64,000 nucleotides of DNA, from the NCBI GenBank assembly GCA_039105265.1, contig JAPFFF010000054.1, positions 868,001 through 932,000 on the forward strand, given 5' to 3'. This DNA is from Tritrichomonas musculus (Eukaryota > Parabasalia > Tritrichomonadida > Tritrichomonadidae). The translations under genes and the position numbers were made by a program. Shown in pieces: positions 9,879-20,771 of this stretch (its first letter is position 1; each line of letters opens with the position of its first letter). Under the pieces are notes generated by a model. It did no database searches. It saw nothing but the letters and a program-made list of their open reading frames with translations, and was not told the origin of the DNA.

Positions 9879-12800
9879 TTATACAACAAGATGAGGCGTG
9901 ACGAGCGTTGGCATCTTTTTGTGCGAGTGGCTTTCTGTTATGCTTCCTCGGTTATATTTTGATAGTCTTTTAAAAAGTTGACTTCTGAGGTTTCCGTTAT
10001 TTTCGTCTTTATTCTCATTCGGGATGTTCACTCCGTCGCTCAGGTTGAATGAGATCTTTTTATCCTCCGATTTTGAATGAGAAATATTGGCAGTTCCACT
10101 TTTTGAACACAGTGAAACTTTTTGAAAGTGGTTAGAAAATTCAGTTGACAAATCGTTCGTCTTCTGTACAGACTGGAACTCAAGACGAAGACGTCTTGAC
10201 TGTATATTTTGTGTCTCTTCAGAATTGACCAGAAATAATTGATAGAGATTCAATTGAGTATTCAAAATTTGAATAAGATGGTTCTCAAAAAGTGAATTTG
10301 ATTCGTTTTCTGTTGTATTCAATTTTTGAGTACTTCTCAAATTTTCTATTTCATAATGGCACTTTTCTTGCTTATCATTTATTTCTCTTTCGTGCTTAAG
10401 TGACTCTTCTTTTTGGATTTTCTTTGCATATTCAATTCTTCGCTTGATTGACTCGACTTCTTTTTGATGCATTATTTTTATTTCTTTAACGTTCTTTTCA
10501 AATTCCACTTTTTGAGAGTCAATTTCACTTTTTGAATTATCCAAAATGGCACTTTTTTGTTGTTCAATATCAGAGCATTTTTGGTCGAATTCTTGATTTT
10601 CTCTCTCAATTTCAGATTCAATTTCTTCAATTCTCTTTTCATTTTCACTTTTTGAGGATGAAATGATCGTCCTCAATTGATTTATTTCTTCATTTAATTT
10701 TTCATTTTCATTTTTAATGATCTGATTCAAGTTCACCTTCAATGACTCCACTTTTTCAGTTAACTCGTTTTCTTTTTTGCAATTTTTGAAGTCGTTGATG
10801 ATTGTCACTTTTTCCTTCTTTCTCTTCTCGATGTCTCTCAGCAAGTGGCTCTTCTCATTCAATAGAAAAATTGACTTGCTCAACTGCTGATTTTGTGTCT
10901 CTCTAATTTTCCGAATTGCTTCGATCACTTCACATCCTCTATCGTTCTCTTCTTTTGTAAACAATTTTGAGAGGTTCTCAATTTTGTTGTTCAATTCAAT
11001 TTGCATGACCTGAATCTTCATTTCATACTCGCTATCAATGTTTTGAATGGTTGACTTCACCAACCGTTTAAATTGTCTCATTTTTTTGTCAATTGACGAT
11101 ATTTCATGGTCAAGCTGATTAACGGTCTTTTCTGCAATCTGCCTTGCCTGCTCTACTGATGTTACATAAAATTGCAGACGACCGTTTATTTTATTTAATT
11201 GAATTTGGTGGTTTTGTGACTCCTCAAAATTCAATTGTGACAGTTTCATTGAATTTTTGTAATTGAAAATCTCAGTTTCATTTTTCTCCTTGATTGAATT
11301 GGAGAGAACGTTTAATTCAGCATTGAATTTAGATGATGTTTGATTCAAATGATTTTTTTTTCTTTCAATTTTTTGTGAGAAAATTGAATCATTCAACTCT
11401 TTCTTATTTAAAAGCAACTTTTTGTAACCATCGGATGCATTTTTATATTCAAGTTTGAATTTCTCATTGTATGCATCAATTTCTGAATTCATCTCCAACC
11501 GTTTTTTCTGGTATAACCCATTCAATTCATCCACTTTTTCAGAGACTTTTTTGTGAAATTCATTCAAAGAAAAAATTTTTTGTAAGCAACTTTCAAGTTT
11601 TTCTTTTTGTTGGCTAATAACCGTTTTATAAGAAGCTTGATAATTCTCACAATTTTGTTTCTGTGAATTTTCCATCTGTCTGATTTTAACGGTCATTTTT
11701 GAGATATTATAACGTTCGTTATCGAGCGACTTTTTTATGAGTGAAGAGGTGGAGCGTAGGAGACGTTCTGAGTCTTGTAAACCGAGGAGGATGTATTTTC
11801 TATGATTTGCTTGTAATTCTAGTAAGTTGTCCTTTTCGATTAAGAGTTTTTGGTTCAATAGATCAAGATTATGTGCTAATTCGGATTGTAGCTTTTCTCC
11901 TCTCGATGAAAATGATTTTTGAAATTGGTGTCTCAGATGCTGCTGTTGGTGGCTATCTTGCTTGAGTTTAGAGTACATTTGTTGGAAAATATTACGATTA
12001 TTAAGTCGTTGATTCTCTAGTTGGCGGATTAAAAGTTGATTGGATGAATTGCATGATTGTAAAGATTTTGTTAAAGAAGTTTTTTGATTGTTGATTGCAA
12101 TTAATTTTTGTGTTGTTTCATCAACAATTTCATTGCGTATATTGATTTGTGATATGAAAAAATTTGAATGATTTTGAATTATTGAATCGTATGTCGCTTT
12201 ATAATTTGATATTTCTTCTTTTATTGGTGATATTTTTAATAATAAATTTTGCCAAACTGTATAATAATTTCTAATTTCTTGATGGATTGAAATTTGATTG
12301 TCTTTTTCTAGTTGGCGTTTAATCAATATATGATTATTTTTCGTTTCAGAAATGTGAGCTTTCCATTGTTTATTAAAATGATCCATCTTTTTGAATATTG
12401 GATCAGTTGAACTTTTGATCAAGTTTGGACTTAATTCTGCTTTTTTAAGCTTTTTTAAATCGCTGGATATTTTATCTGTATTTTCAAAAAAGTCGGCGGC
12501 CTTTTGGAGAGATGAAACTTGATATGTTTTGATTTCTTTCTGAGTATTTTTAATATTATTTGAAATTTGTAAAAATTTATCATTTTGTTCAGTAAAAAAA
12601 GAAATAAAATCTTTTTTGAGATTTTTGTATAATGATCCGTAGTCAGAGCATGATTTATTTATACTGTGTTTTCGAAATTTGAACAATAGGGTTATTATTT
12701 CGTTGAGTTTTTCTTGATGAGACACGTTAATATCGTTAAGTAAATTTTCGAATTGTTGAAACAAATCGCTTTTTTCATCAATTTGATCTTGCTTCATACA

Positions 12801-12884
12801 ATTCATTGCAAATATGACTTTTGATAACTGCGCTAATTTTTTGCATGTGTTGTGATGAAAAGCTTCATCTTTGTTTGTTATCAT
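9879..12884 (-). CDS. Long coiled-coil protein, 1001 residues
   Basis: Nearly the whole chain from about residue 30 to 890 is predicted-looking coiled coil, with long runs of E, K, Q, N, L and I heptads and very few P or G. The last 110 residues are S/N-rich and probably disordered, ending in a basic tail. No motor, ATPase or membrane segment is present, so it is not an SMC or myosin. By composition it resembles flagellar-root, striated-fibre or costa-type proteins of parabasalids, but this is inference from composition only. The ATG at 12884 is the only good start. Upstream on the minus strand is AAACGTACGATAG, similar to blocks in front of two neighbouring genes. Confidence 0.8.
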   Translation of the reverse strand: MITNKDEAFHHNTCKKLAQLSKVIFAMNCMKQDQIDEKSDLFQQFENLLNDINVSHQEKLNEIITLLFKFRKHSINKSCSDYGSLYKNLKKDFISFFTEQNDKFLQISNNIKNTQKEIKTYQVSSLQKAADFFENTDKISSDLKKLKKAELSPNLIKSSTDPIFKKMDHFNKQWKAHISETKNNHILIKRQLEKDNQISIHQEIRNYYTVWQNLLLKISPIKEEISNYKATYDSIIQNHSNFFISQINIRNEIVDETTQKLIAINNQKTSLTKSLQSCNSSNQLLIRQLENQRLNNRNIFQQMYSKLKQDSHQQQHLRHQFQKSFSSRGEKLQSELAHNLDLLNQKLLIEKDNLLELQANHRKYILLGLQDSERLLRSTSSLIKKSLDNERYNISKMTVKIRQMENSQKQNCENYQASYKTVISQQKEKLESCLQKIFSLNEFHKKVSEKVDELNGLYQKKRLEMNSEIDAYNEKFKLEYKNASDGYKKLLLNKKELNDSIFSQKIERKKNHLNQTSSKFNAELNVLSNSIKEKNETEIFNYKNSMKLSQLNFEESQNHQIQLNKINGRLQFYVTSVEQARQIAEKTVNQLDHEISSIDKKMRQFKRLVKSTIQNIDSEYEMKIQVMQIELNNKIENLSKLFTKEENDRGCEVIEAIRKIRETQNQQLSKSIFLLNEKSHLLRDIEKRKKEKVTIINDFKNCKKENELTEKVESLKVNLNQIIKNENEKLNEEINQLRTIISSSKSENEKRIEEIESEIERENQEFDQKCSDIEQQKSAILDNSKSEIDSQKVEFEKNVKEIKIMHQKEVESIKRRIEYAKKIQKEESLKHEREINDKQEKCHYEIENLRSTQKLNTTENESNSLFENHLIQILNTQLNLYQLFLVNSEETQNIQSRRLRLEFQSVQKTNDLSTEFSNHFQKVSLCSKSGTANISHSKSEDKKISFNLSDGVNIPNENKDENNGNLRSQLFKRLSKYNRGSITESHSHKKMPTLVTPHLVV

Positions 12885-14161
12885 TCTATCGTACGTTTAA
12901 TTAATTCAAATTCTAATTTCATGGTCAAAAATTTCTTTGGATTAGGACAAATTGAACTTAATTAACTTTTTGAATATTCCTATCACATTTTTCAGATAAA
13001 TTTCCGAAAATTTTTTTTGAAAAATTAAGAAGTATCCTTTTGAAATTAAAGTAAGTGGATAAACCAGTAAACATCAGAAAAAACAGGTCGACATCATCAT
13101 AGAACTCATTCAATTATTGAGAGAAATTACTCAAATTGTTAAATCAATGAATCTCAATTTTGAAAGATTATTGAAATTTATGTAAAAGTTTAAATTTTCT
13201 TCATATCTACCAAATATATAGGAAATATGTATCAATTGAAGATAAATGATGCATTTATCATTATTATCATTTGCTTATTAATTATATTATGGTTAATGTT
13301 CACAAAGAACATCTTTACATCATTATCCTTAATAATAAAAGAAAAATATTTAATTTCTCTAACTAAAACCAATATTTTCACTAATTCCAGTAATCAATTT
13401 TAGTTATTACCATATGAATTGGCACAAAACCCATTTCTAACTATATTTAAATATATTAATCTTGAACGATTATATAACTCATTTTCATTTTTAAAACGAT
13501 TGTATTCAATGATATTCTTGAGATTTTCGAGATTTGTATTAATTATATATGATGATTTTTCGAAATAATGCATTATATTTTTCGTAAAATCAATAATTTC
13601 TGTATATGCATTAGGATATATATCCATAATTATGAAACGGAATGATAATTCATATCAGGGAAACATTCTTCTTGAAGGAATTATGTTGTTGTACTCTGAT
13701 CGCACTCTAAAATAAAATAAAAAAATTTTTTTAACAAATTTTCAATTTTCTGAAAAAGTGAGGAGATACTAAAAATTGTGAATAATTGAATGTAGACCAG
13801 TTTTTAGCGATTTCTGAGGAGATAAACAAAATTTTCTAAAAAATTACACAAAAAGTTCGATGATGTCGACTAGTTTTTCATGATGTCGACCAGTTTTTCA
13901 ACTAACTTTATGTTGGTTGAAATAATTGTAACAAAATAAAATTTTGTTTTTTACTTAATAACTAATATCTTAATTTTAAAAAAATGGCTAAAAAAACAAT
14001 TAAAAAAAAAAATTTTCGGAAAATATGAAACATTTTTTTGTTCTTGATTGATATCTTTCTGTATGGATGATTTTGTAAAAAATGAAAAAATAGAAAATAA
14101 TCCTCTAAAAGCGATTTTAGTAAAAGGCAAAAATGAACACTCAAACAAAGAGAAAAAAAAT
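12885..14161. other. Gene-poor spacer with an inverted-repeat boundary
   Basis: Apart from the short ankyrin-type relic at 13400-13627, I see no gene. GAAAAAACAGGTCGACATCA near 13078 recurs inverted in a tandem pair at 13861-13900 (unit TGATGTCGACYAGTTTTTCA, 20 bases, twice), so the relic sits between inverted copies about 780 bases apart. Confidence 0.45.
13400..13627 (-). pseudogene. Possible N-terminal relic of an ankyrin-repeat protein
   Basis: A 75-codon frame starting with ATG at 13627 (MDIYPNAYTEIIDF...). Its spacing of hydrophobic residues, with an IxDFxKNIxxYFEK-like start and a later LENLKNII...ENELYNRSRL stretch, is like the conserved head of the large ankyrin-repeat family of tritrichomonads. 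That head is normally followed by several hundred residues of ankyrin repeats, and none follow here. Recognition rests on remembered family pattern, so it may also be a chance frame in AT-rich DNA. Confidence 0.3.
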
Positions 14162-14233
14162 CTCCGGCGCGGGGAGTCGAACCCCGCTCCCATGGATGAG
14201 AACCATGTATCCTAACCGATGAACGACGCCGGA
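14162..14233 (-). tRNA. tRNA-Glu (anticodon CTC)
   Basis: Read on the minus strand, a seven-pair acceptor stem (TCCGGCG with CGCCGGA) encloses a D arm containing CGGTTAGGATA. The anticodon stem ATGG/CCAT has loop TTCTCAT, giving CTC. The T arm is GCGGG-GTTCGAC-CCCGC-like. The overall sequence is the standard eukaryotic Glu type. A run of eight T follows the gene on its own strand, a typical RNA polymerase III terminator. No intron is present. Confidence 0.95.
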
Positions 14234-14485
14234 TGTTCATTTGTTAAATTTTATTAAATTATTGATTATAAAATATTTACATAACTATAAATTTTTGCAA
14301 AAAAAATGTAATCATTAATTTTATTTGTGAAAGAAATATACACAAAAAACAATTTTATAGCGAGCAAATATCTTCACAAAAAAAATATTTTATCTCAATT
14401 TTTTTGTTTGAAAAAATAAACCAAAGAAAAAGAAATTATTTCACTTCTCTATTTAAACAACATTTCATTTAATAACATGGCTTTT

Positions 14486-15754
14486 CTAAATTGGGTTTGC
14501 ATCATTTTGTGATTCATTATATTGTTCTTCTTTACTAGCTGCGATACCGCAAATTGGATTCTCTTGAGTTGTAGATCTTCCAGGAATTTCAAAGATACCG
14601 AAAATGATACTAAATATACAAACTCCGAAAAAGAAAAGTGAAGCTCCGAACATTCCCATCGATTTTTTCATTGATGGAAATACCATCACCATCACGAAAG
14701 CAAAAGCCCAGTTTAAAAGAATGCATATTGAATTTGCAGCTGAGCGTACATCGTATTCAAAAAGTTCTGAAACAATAAACCATGGAATTGGTCCAATGCC
14801 AAGTCCGTATCCGAAATTGTATATGAAAATGCAAATGACTGGTAAAACATTCGACCAATTAAATTTTTCATTCAATGCTAATAGAAGTAATCCAATTGCG
14901 CAAATTGATGACGAAATAATCCAAATAGCTTTTCTTCCCGCTTTTTCAATGCTCAAAAAGTTAACGACAATAGCAAGAAATTGTGAAGCTAGTGCAATTG
15001 CTGATTGAAAATTCGGATTCATTTTTAATCCCCCTTCATCCATGATCGTCGATAAATTAGATAAAATTGCATTAATTCCAGAAAACTGAGATACGAACAG
15101 TAAAACAATTCCAATTGCTAAATTATTTGCATATTCACGTTTAAATACCGCACTAATCGGTTTTTCGTCTTTATTCTCTTTACCTGCCTCTGGTGATTCT
15201 TGAATAAACCAGATTAAATATGCTTGAAGGACGCAAATTGAAGCTCCGACATAGTTTAATCCCATATAATCGATATATGGTCCGAGTACTGAACATAAAA
15301 TATCTCCAATACAAATTCCAAATTGATTCATTGCACCAAAAACGCTTTGATAACCTTCTGTAGCCATTTCAACGAGATACATTGGATTCAAGGTCATGTA
15401 AGCTCCAATTGTTATGCCAAGTAAGGCTCTCGAAAAAATTCCTGAGTAAATACTTGGTTTTGTTAAGCAATTTAAAAGCCATGATGCTGCACCAAAACAA
15501 TCAATGATAAATACCATCAATTTTCGTTTTCCTTTAATCGCCCTTAATATTACTTCAGTAAGATAAGCACCAAGCATTCCAAATAAATATGATATTGAAT
15601 TATAAAAAACCCAAGCTATGCTAGTTTCGGTCAATTCATGCAATTTCTGAATATCATTTGCTGTTGGAGATGGATAAACGCATACCATACCAAATGTCAT
15701 AGATCCAAAAACTATAACTGTAGAATGTAACAGTTGAACACTGCAAAGACTCAT
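14486..15754 (-). CDS. Sugar transporter, MFS (SP) family
   Basis: A 422-residue membrane protein with about twelve hydrophobic segments and a central charged loop (ESPEAGKENKDEKP) after the sixth. Family marks are in place: SRALLGITIGAY followed by PMYLVEMA (the R-x3-G...P-x-Y-x2-E signature), QESPEAG for PESPR, EKAGRK after the seventh segment, and GPIPWFIVSELF (GPxPWxxxSEIF) at the tenth. It should move a hexose across the plasma membrane or an internal membrane. The start at 15754 is preferred over an ATG 25 codons upstream, because the extension is not family-like and an initiator-like TCATT (A at 15780) lies 26 bases before it. The last 30 residues form a polar cytosolic tail. Confidence 0.9.
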   Translation of the reverse strand: MSLCSVQLLHSTVIVFGSMTFGMVCVYPSPTANDIQKLHELTETSIAWVFYNSISYLFGMLGAYLTEVILRAIKGKRKLMVFIIDCFGAASWLLNCLTKPSIYSGIFSRALLGITIGAYMTLNPMYLVEMATEGYQSVFGAMNQFGICIGDILCSVLGPYIDYMGLNYVGASICVLQAYLIWFIQESPEAGKENKDEKPISAVFKREYANNLAIGIVLLFVSQFSGINAILSNLSTIMDEGGLKMNPNFQSAIALASQFLAIVVNFLSIEKAGRKAIWIISSSICAIGLLLLALNEKFNWSNVLPVICIFIYNFGYGLGIGPIPWFIVSELFEYDVRSAANSICILLNWAFAFVMVMVFPSMKKSMGMFGASLFFFGVCIFSIIFGIFEIPGRSTTQENPICGIAASKEEQYNESQNDANPI

Positions 15755-17435
15755 TTTGTTAATCCTCTTGTTGAAATAATGATCTGATGAAGTAATAATC
15801 AATTGAATTGAATTGATTTTATAAAACAATTATTTTGATTGTATAATTATTTATTGTATATATTGGTAAAAAAATCTTTATATATAAAAATTTTAAATGA
15901 TATATCTTCTTTAATCACTGCTTTATAATTTAAAAAACATTTTCAATCATAATACTAATTCGATTTAAATATTTTCGTGATATTAAAACTATCATATTTT
16001 ATTTTCTATTTTTGAATAAACTTTTTCTCAGAAGAAGATTTTGCATAGAATTTATCTCATTAGAATATACTGACAAAAATAGTTTTTGGACAGTTCATAT
16101 GAATATAATATTCATTCAAATATAATAAAAATATAAATATAATATTATTCATTTAAAAATTCATCTTGTTAATAAATAAAGTTAATTATTTAAACCAAAA
16201 GATTTTCAATTTGAAATTCTGATTTTATTAAATTTTTTTATAACAGGAACTTTTTGAAACAATTATTTGTGGTTGTGATTTACATCGAATATTGCAATGT
16301 TTTATGAGCAAATTAGTGAATTTTCTCGCAATAATTGTTATATAAGTTGCTATATAAAAAATGCGATCATTTCCGAAAAATCTACCATATCCTTACTATA
16401 AAATTGTATGAAATAATGCTCATTTGCTTGAACAAAAACTTTTAAATCAGTTTATTGAAATCATTCTCAAAAATGAAATCTTTGAATTTTCGAGATAAAT
16501 TTAGTAATCATTTTTCTTTTTTAAATATATCGATCAATATACTGTATAGTAGCAGCAAATACAAAGAGAAAATTCATAATTAATACCATCAATAACCTTT
16601 ACTTTTTGTACAAACCATTGTATACAACCAAACAATCAAAAAGTAACATTGTATGTATAATTGCACTTTCAATTCAATTTTTGAACATACCTATTTTTTC
16701 GTATCTTGGATTTTAGATAATAAATAACAATAACTTTAATATATTAATAAATAATAATATATTGAATGAACAAAAATACATTTTTATATAATGAATCATG
16801 CTTCTTGTATTTTTTTTGGAAATAACGATCAAAAAAATTTTTTTCAGTTAAAAATTTTAAAGATTAAAATTATAATTTCAACTCGAAAACAAATGATCAA
16901 AAAATAATGAATTATCAGAAATACACAACATGCGAATACCAATCAATTGCTTTGAGAATTTTTGAGGAATTAAGTAAAGAAAACTCAATATTCATCATAA
17001 ATATCTTTTTTAGTCCTATCACTCAAAATATCATTATAAATGTTACTGATTTTATAAATTATAAAATTATTTTTTGGTTTTTTTTGTCTAAAAAATATAA
17101 ATACACCCTTTTTTTTACGATTTATAAAAAAGTTACGTTAAAAATCCGTTAATAAAAAATGTGATGTAAAAAAAGTAAAGGATTAATAAAACCTAGAAGC
17201 AATTTAACTTCTTGCATATAAAAAGATTTCCTTTTGATAATGACAAATATAATTATTTTAAATGATTAATACTTATGAAACGCTATATAAAAGTATTTAT
17301 TTATTTTAATATTATCTGAAAAAGTTTATGGTATTTGTTTTAAATAACTAAAAATAGCAAAAATCAAAGTATTATTATGGTTATATCTAAATCTTTATTG
17401 CATTCAAACACATGACAAATTAATTAATCTCTTAT
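15755..17435. other. Gene-free AT-rich spacer
   Basis: I see no supported gene. An 81-codon frame at 16907-17152 has only the composition expected by chance in A/T-rich DNA. Confidence 0.5.
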
Positions 17436-18383
17436 CTAATTAGAGAATGAAAGTCTTGTGCTATCATTTAGATCATTCCCTTCGGTCGATCTATAAATGT
17501 CAAATAATGGACTTTGAATAGCTTTTTCTGCAGTTATTCTAGTTTTATGATTTTTATCAAGCATTTTTAGCAAAAGTTCTTTTAGTTCAACTGATTTCCT
17601 CTTGAAGCGACTGTTTATATTAACTATAGCATTGTTTTGTTCAATTTTATCTCTTACTTTGTTACATTTATCCTTAACTGTAATAAGAAATGGGTAAACT
17701 CCTGTAGCAAGCCTGAATGCTGAAACTCCGACTGCCCAAATGTCGCAGGACATGTCGTGTTCCTCATTTTTAATTACTTCTGGTGCTTTGAAAATATCGG
17801 TTCCATCACCTGATGTCGTTTTTTCACCGTCTTTTAAGATCTTAGCGAATTCAAAATCGATTAATACGAATTTAATTGGATCAAGTGAAGCTATTAAAAA
17901 GTTTGCAGGCTTAATGTCATGGTGAACAATTCCTTGATTGCTTAATATTACCAAAGCAGTTAAAGCTTGATACAAGAATTCAACTACCAATTTCTCCTCA
18001 GCCCCTTTTTGATATAGATCAGTTAAAGTTGTGAGATCACTGTGATCATAATATTTTGTGATCACAAAGATGTAGTTTTTCTTGTACTTATATATTTTCC
18101 TGTTATCATCAGTGTACTCAACATCAATAATATGCTCAAATTGATCTTCGAATTTAACAAATAAAGGATTGCTTCCAAGTAATTCAATGACTTTAATTTC
18201 TTGTTGAAAATTTTCAATCTCCTCATCTGTAGCATAAGGAAGGGCCTTCATTATATATATATTTCCTGTTTCTTCTGTTTCTTTTGTTACTTTATATATA
18301 CTGTTCTTTGAGTTGCTGTTAAGTTTCCCTTCAACCTTATATTCACCTAAAATGGCTTGATCCGGAATTATCGCTTTTTCCAT
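17436..18383 (-). CDS. Small divergent protein kinase
   Basis: A 315-residue single-domain kinase. The ATP lysine (YIMK46), helix-C Glu (E62), catalytic loop (HHDIKPAN, Asp156) and APE motif (KAPEV) are recognisable, and the C-lobe keeps DIWAVGVSAFRLATGVYPF. Two parts are unusual. The glycine loop reads GKLNSNSKNS, with the second and third glycines lost. The DFG motif is DFE (Asp176-Phe-Glu178). The Lys, both Asp residues and the Asn of the loop are kept, so weak activity is possible, but nucleotide binding is likely altered. Trichomonads have very large kinase families with many such divergent members. Nothing beyond the domain indicates a substrate. Confidence 0.85.
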   Translation of the reverse strand: MEKAIIPDQAILGEYKVEGKLNSNSKNSIYKVTKETEETGNIYIMKALPYATDEEIENFQQEIKVIELLGSNPLFVKFEDQFEHIIDVEYTDDNRKIYKYKKNYIFVITKYYDHSDLTTLTDLYQKGAEEKLVVEFLYQALTALVILSNQGIVHHDIKPANFLIASLDPIKFVLIDFEFAKILKDGEKTTSGDGTDIFKAPEVIKNEEHDMSCDIWAVGVSAFRLATGVYPFLITVKDKCNKVRDKIEQNNAIVNINSRFKRKSVELKELLLKMLDKNHKTRITAEKAIQSPLFDIYRSTEGNDLNDSTRLSFSN

Positions 18384-19052
18384 TATATTTTTTTAAGGGC
18401 ATATATTTTAGCAAAATTTTAAAAATTTTTGGAACTTTTTAAATATCATGAAAATTTTTTTTTAAATGGTTTATTTTAAAATTTCCATCATATTCTCTAT
18501 CTGCCCTTTTTATTGTGCTTTCAAATTATGACCATTGTTCAAATTGATGCGAAATTTGTTTTTCTTTTATTGTATCAGTTTCCAATAAAAATCGAGATGA
18601 ATTACACTATTTTATTTGGAAATAAAATTTGAATGGATAACATTGAAAATTGAAACGTAATTCTGCCAAATTCAAAAATGGAAAAACAATTATAGTATGA
18701 TAGTAAACTGATTTTTGGTATCATTATGTAAAACAAAAAGTAATTTAAGAAATAAAATCCTATTTTTTAGTTGATATTGTAAACTTTGTTTTTATATTTT
18801 CTCGTGTAGAAAATAAATCATTCAATATTTGAAATAAATTCTTAGAAACCGTAAGTTTACACGCGAAAATTAAAAAACAAAGTTTATTGTCATTAATTAT
18901 CTATTATTTCGACCTAAATGTCTAATAGCAGAAATTAACTGCAATACAGGCCATTATGTTTAAGTAGAAATGATTGATAATAAAACCAAAAATATTAATT
19001 TTATTATTTGTTTTCTAACAATTAATATTTTTAGTTTTATCTTAATAACAGA
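18384..19052. other. Spacer between kinase and tRNA-Leu
   Basis: No gene is visible in this AT-rich spacer. It separates the divergently oriented kinase gene and tRNA-Leu. Confidence 0.5.
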
Positions 19053-19132
19053 GGTTGTTTGGCCGAGTGGTCTAAGGCGCCAGTTTAAGGCACTGGTCCG
19101 CGAGGGCGTGGGTTCGAACCCCACAGCAACCA
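19053..19132 (+). tRNA. tRNA-Leu (anticodon AAG)
   Basis: The acceptor GGTTGTT pairs with AGCAACC, with discriminator A at 19132. The D arm holds GGCCGAGTGGTCTAAGGCG, the classic class II start. The anticodon stem CCAGT/ACTGG carries loop TTAAGGC (AAG). A long variable arm (TCCGCGAGGGCG) and the T arm GTGGGTTCGAACCCCAC follow. Eight or more T follow at once as a polymerase III stop. There is no intron. Confidence 0.95.
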
Positions 19133-19177
19133 TTTTTTTTAGTCAGTATTTGGAAATCAGATATTTTCAAAAAAACT

Positions 19178-19252
19178 TAAATCAAAAACGATAAGATACT
19201 TGGTCAAATTTGAATTAAATTTCACCATGGGTGTCTTATCGTTTTTGATTTA
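19178..19252. repeat. 75-bp perfect inverted repeat
   Basis: TAAATCAAAAACGATAAGA at 19178-19196 is exactly inverted at 19234-19252 around a 37-base loop. It lies between the 3' ends of tRNA-Leu and the acidic protein gene, so it may be a tiny MITE or a transcript-end hairpin. Confidence 0.7.
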
Positions 19253-19297
19253 GTTTAATAATAAAAACATTACAAAAATTAATGAAAAAAAAAATGT

Positions 19298-20530
19298 TTA
19301 ATGGCTATTTTTTGCTAAAATATCATAGGCAGCTTGAATTTGTTTCAATGCTTCTTCCGCATTTGGATCTTGAAGAGCATTGAATATCGCTTTTTGGTTT
19401 TCTAATACAGCCGCAACTAGTTTCTGGTTTGCTTGAATCAGTAAACCAAATTTCTGAGTTAAATCTTCTATTGATTCTGAATTTTCATCATCATTACCAG
19501 TTTCCTGTTTTGATGGTTTTGATGATGAATGTTGGCTTGAGTCTATTTTTGATGGCTTTGAAGATGAATGTTGACTTGCTTCACTCTTATGATTTGAGTT
19601 ATTATTCGAATTTTGGTTTTCTTTATTTTCGTTTTCTGTATCAATTGATAAAAGTTGAACTTCTTCATCTTTTGAATCAGATAATCCTAATGAGTCTGTT
19701 TGATTTTTCTCTCTTGGGGCATCGCTCCTGTTTGATTCTGATTTGATTTTTTCTGTTTCTTTAGGATCAATAGATACATTTCTTTCTGCAACTGATGACA
19801 TCTTTTCTGAATTTCCTTTTTCATTCCTTTCATTATTAGACTTTCCGCTACTTTGGTTTTTGGCATTACTAGCTGAAATCGTAATAGATTCATTTTCTTC
19901 TTCGTCTTCATTATCAAGACTCTGTAATTGAACTGAACTTGTTTGGTCTTCATCTAAATCAGCATTTGGATTATTTTTGCCGGTTTCATCATATGAAGAT
20001 AACTTAGTTTCCTCTTCTTCTTCTCCATATTCATTTCTTTCACTTTCTGATTTATACTCCTCTTCCTCTTCATTTGCCGAATAATAAGATAACTCTCCAT
20101 CTTTTTCACCATAACTATGAACACTTGCTGAGTATTGATCTTCTTCTGAGTTGTGATAAGTATATGAATAATTATCTTGAGTATATTCACTATATTGGTT
20201 TCCTGTTTGAGAATAATTACTTTGGCTATAAGATTTATTGTTAGAATTGGCGTTTGACCTCTCTGATTCTTCACCTTCTGAAGAGTATGATAATGATGTT
20301 TCAATCTCTTTGGCTGATGATGCAGTATTAAGTTTATCTCGTCTTTTTACATTACGACTGATATCAACAATTACGTCTGTGCATTGAAAAGATTCTTTGG
20401 CGGCTTGCTTTGATCGTTTTGGAGATGGGTATTGCAGAACCCCCGCACGATGCTCCAATTGCATACGTGGAGAGGTAGTTCGGAAAATACTAGGTTGATT
20501 GTTTTGCTTAGGACTGCTATAGCCCGACAT
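19298..20530 (-). CDS. Acidic Ser/Glu-rich low-complexity protein with C-terminal coiled coil
   Basis: A 410-residue protein of unrecognised family. Residues 1-80 are basic with several S/T-P sites (SSPK, TSPR, PSPKR). The middle, about 85-330, is a disordered acidic stretch full of S, E, N, Q and Y, including many SEY/SYY units. A short repeat (SSQHSSSKPSK) occurs twice near residue 325. The final 70 residues (SIEDLTQKFGLLIQANQKL... and AAYDILAKNSH) form an amphipathic helix suited to oligomerisation. The pattern of basic head, phosphorylatable acidic middle and helical tail suggests a regulated scaffold. The ATG at 20530 is the natural start. TGTACGTTAAATCG lies just upstream on its strand, like the blocks in front of the coiled-coil genes. 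Confidence 0.75.
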   Translation of the reverse strand: MSGYSSPKQNNQPSIFRTTSPRMQLEHRAGVLQYPSPKRSKQAAKESFQCTDVIVDISRNVKRRDKLNTASSAKEIETSLSYSSEGEESERSNANSNNKSYSQSNYSQTGNQYSEYTQDNYSYTYHNSEEDQYSASVHSYGEKDGELSYYSANEEEEEYKSESERNEYGEEEEETKLSSYDETGKNNPNADLDEDQTSSVQLQSLDNEDEEENESITISASNAKNQSSGKSNNERNEKGNSEKMSSVAERNVSIDPKETEKIKSESNRSDAPREKNQTDSLGLSDSKDEEVQLLSIDTENENKENQNSNNNSNHKSEASQHSSSKPSKIDSSQHSSSKPSKQETGNDDENSESIEDLTQKFGLLIQANQKLVAAVLENQKAIFNALQDPNAEEALKQIQAAYDILAKNSH

Positions 20531-20771
20531 GATTCGATTTAACGTACAATTAAATTCAAATTATGGCGGTTTTTTTTCTTAAAATAAAAAATTTACTCTT
20601 TCAAAATTGTGAAGAGTTAACGTCATTAATTATAGAATTAAAGTTTTTCTTTCAGATAAAATTTTTCATATAAAAAAAAAATGATTTTAAAAGATATTTA
20701 AGGATTAAATTTGATTCTATTTATACTGATGGTTAACTTCAACATATCATGCTATTCCACCTTTCATTTTG

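Noticed and set aside
16907-17152. 81-codon plus-strand frame
   Set aside because: Composition is what A/T-rich DNA gives by chance (I, N, K, F, Y), with no recognisable domain or initiator.
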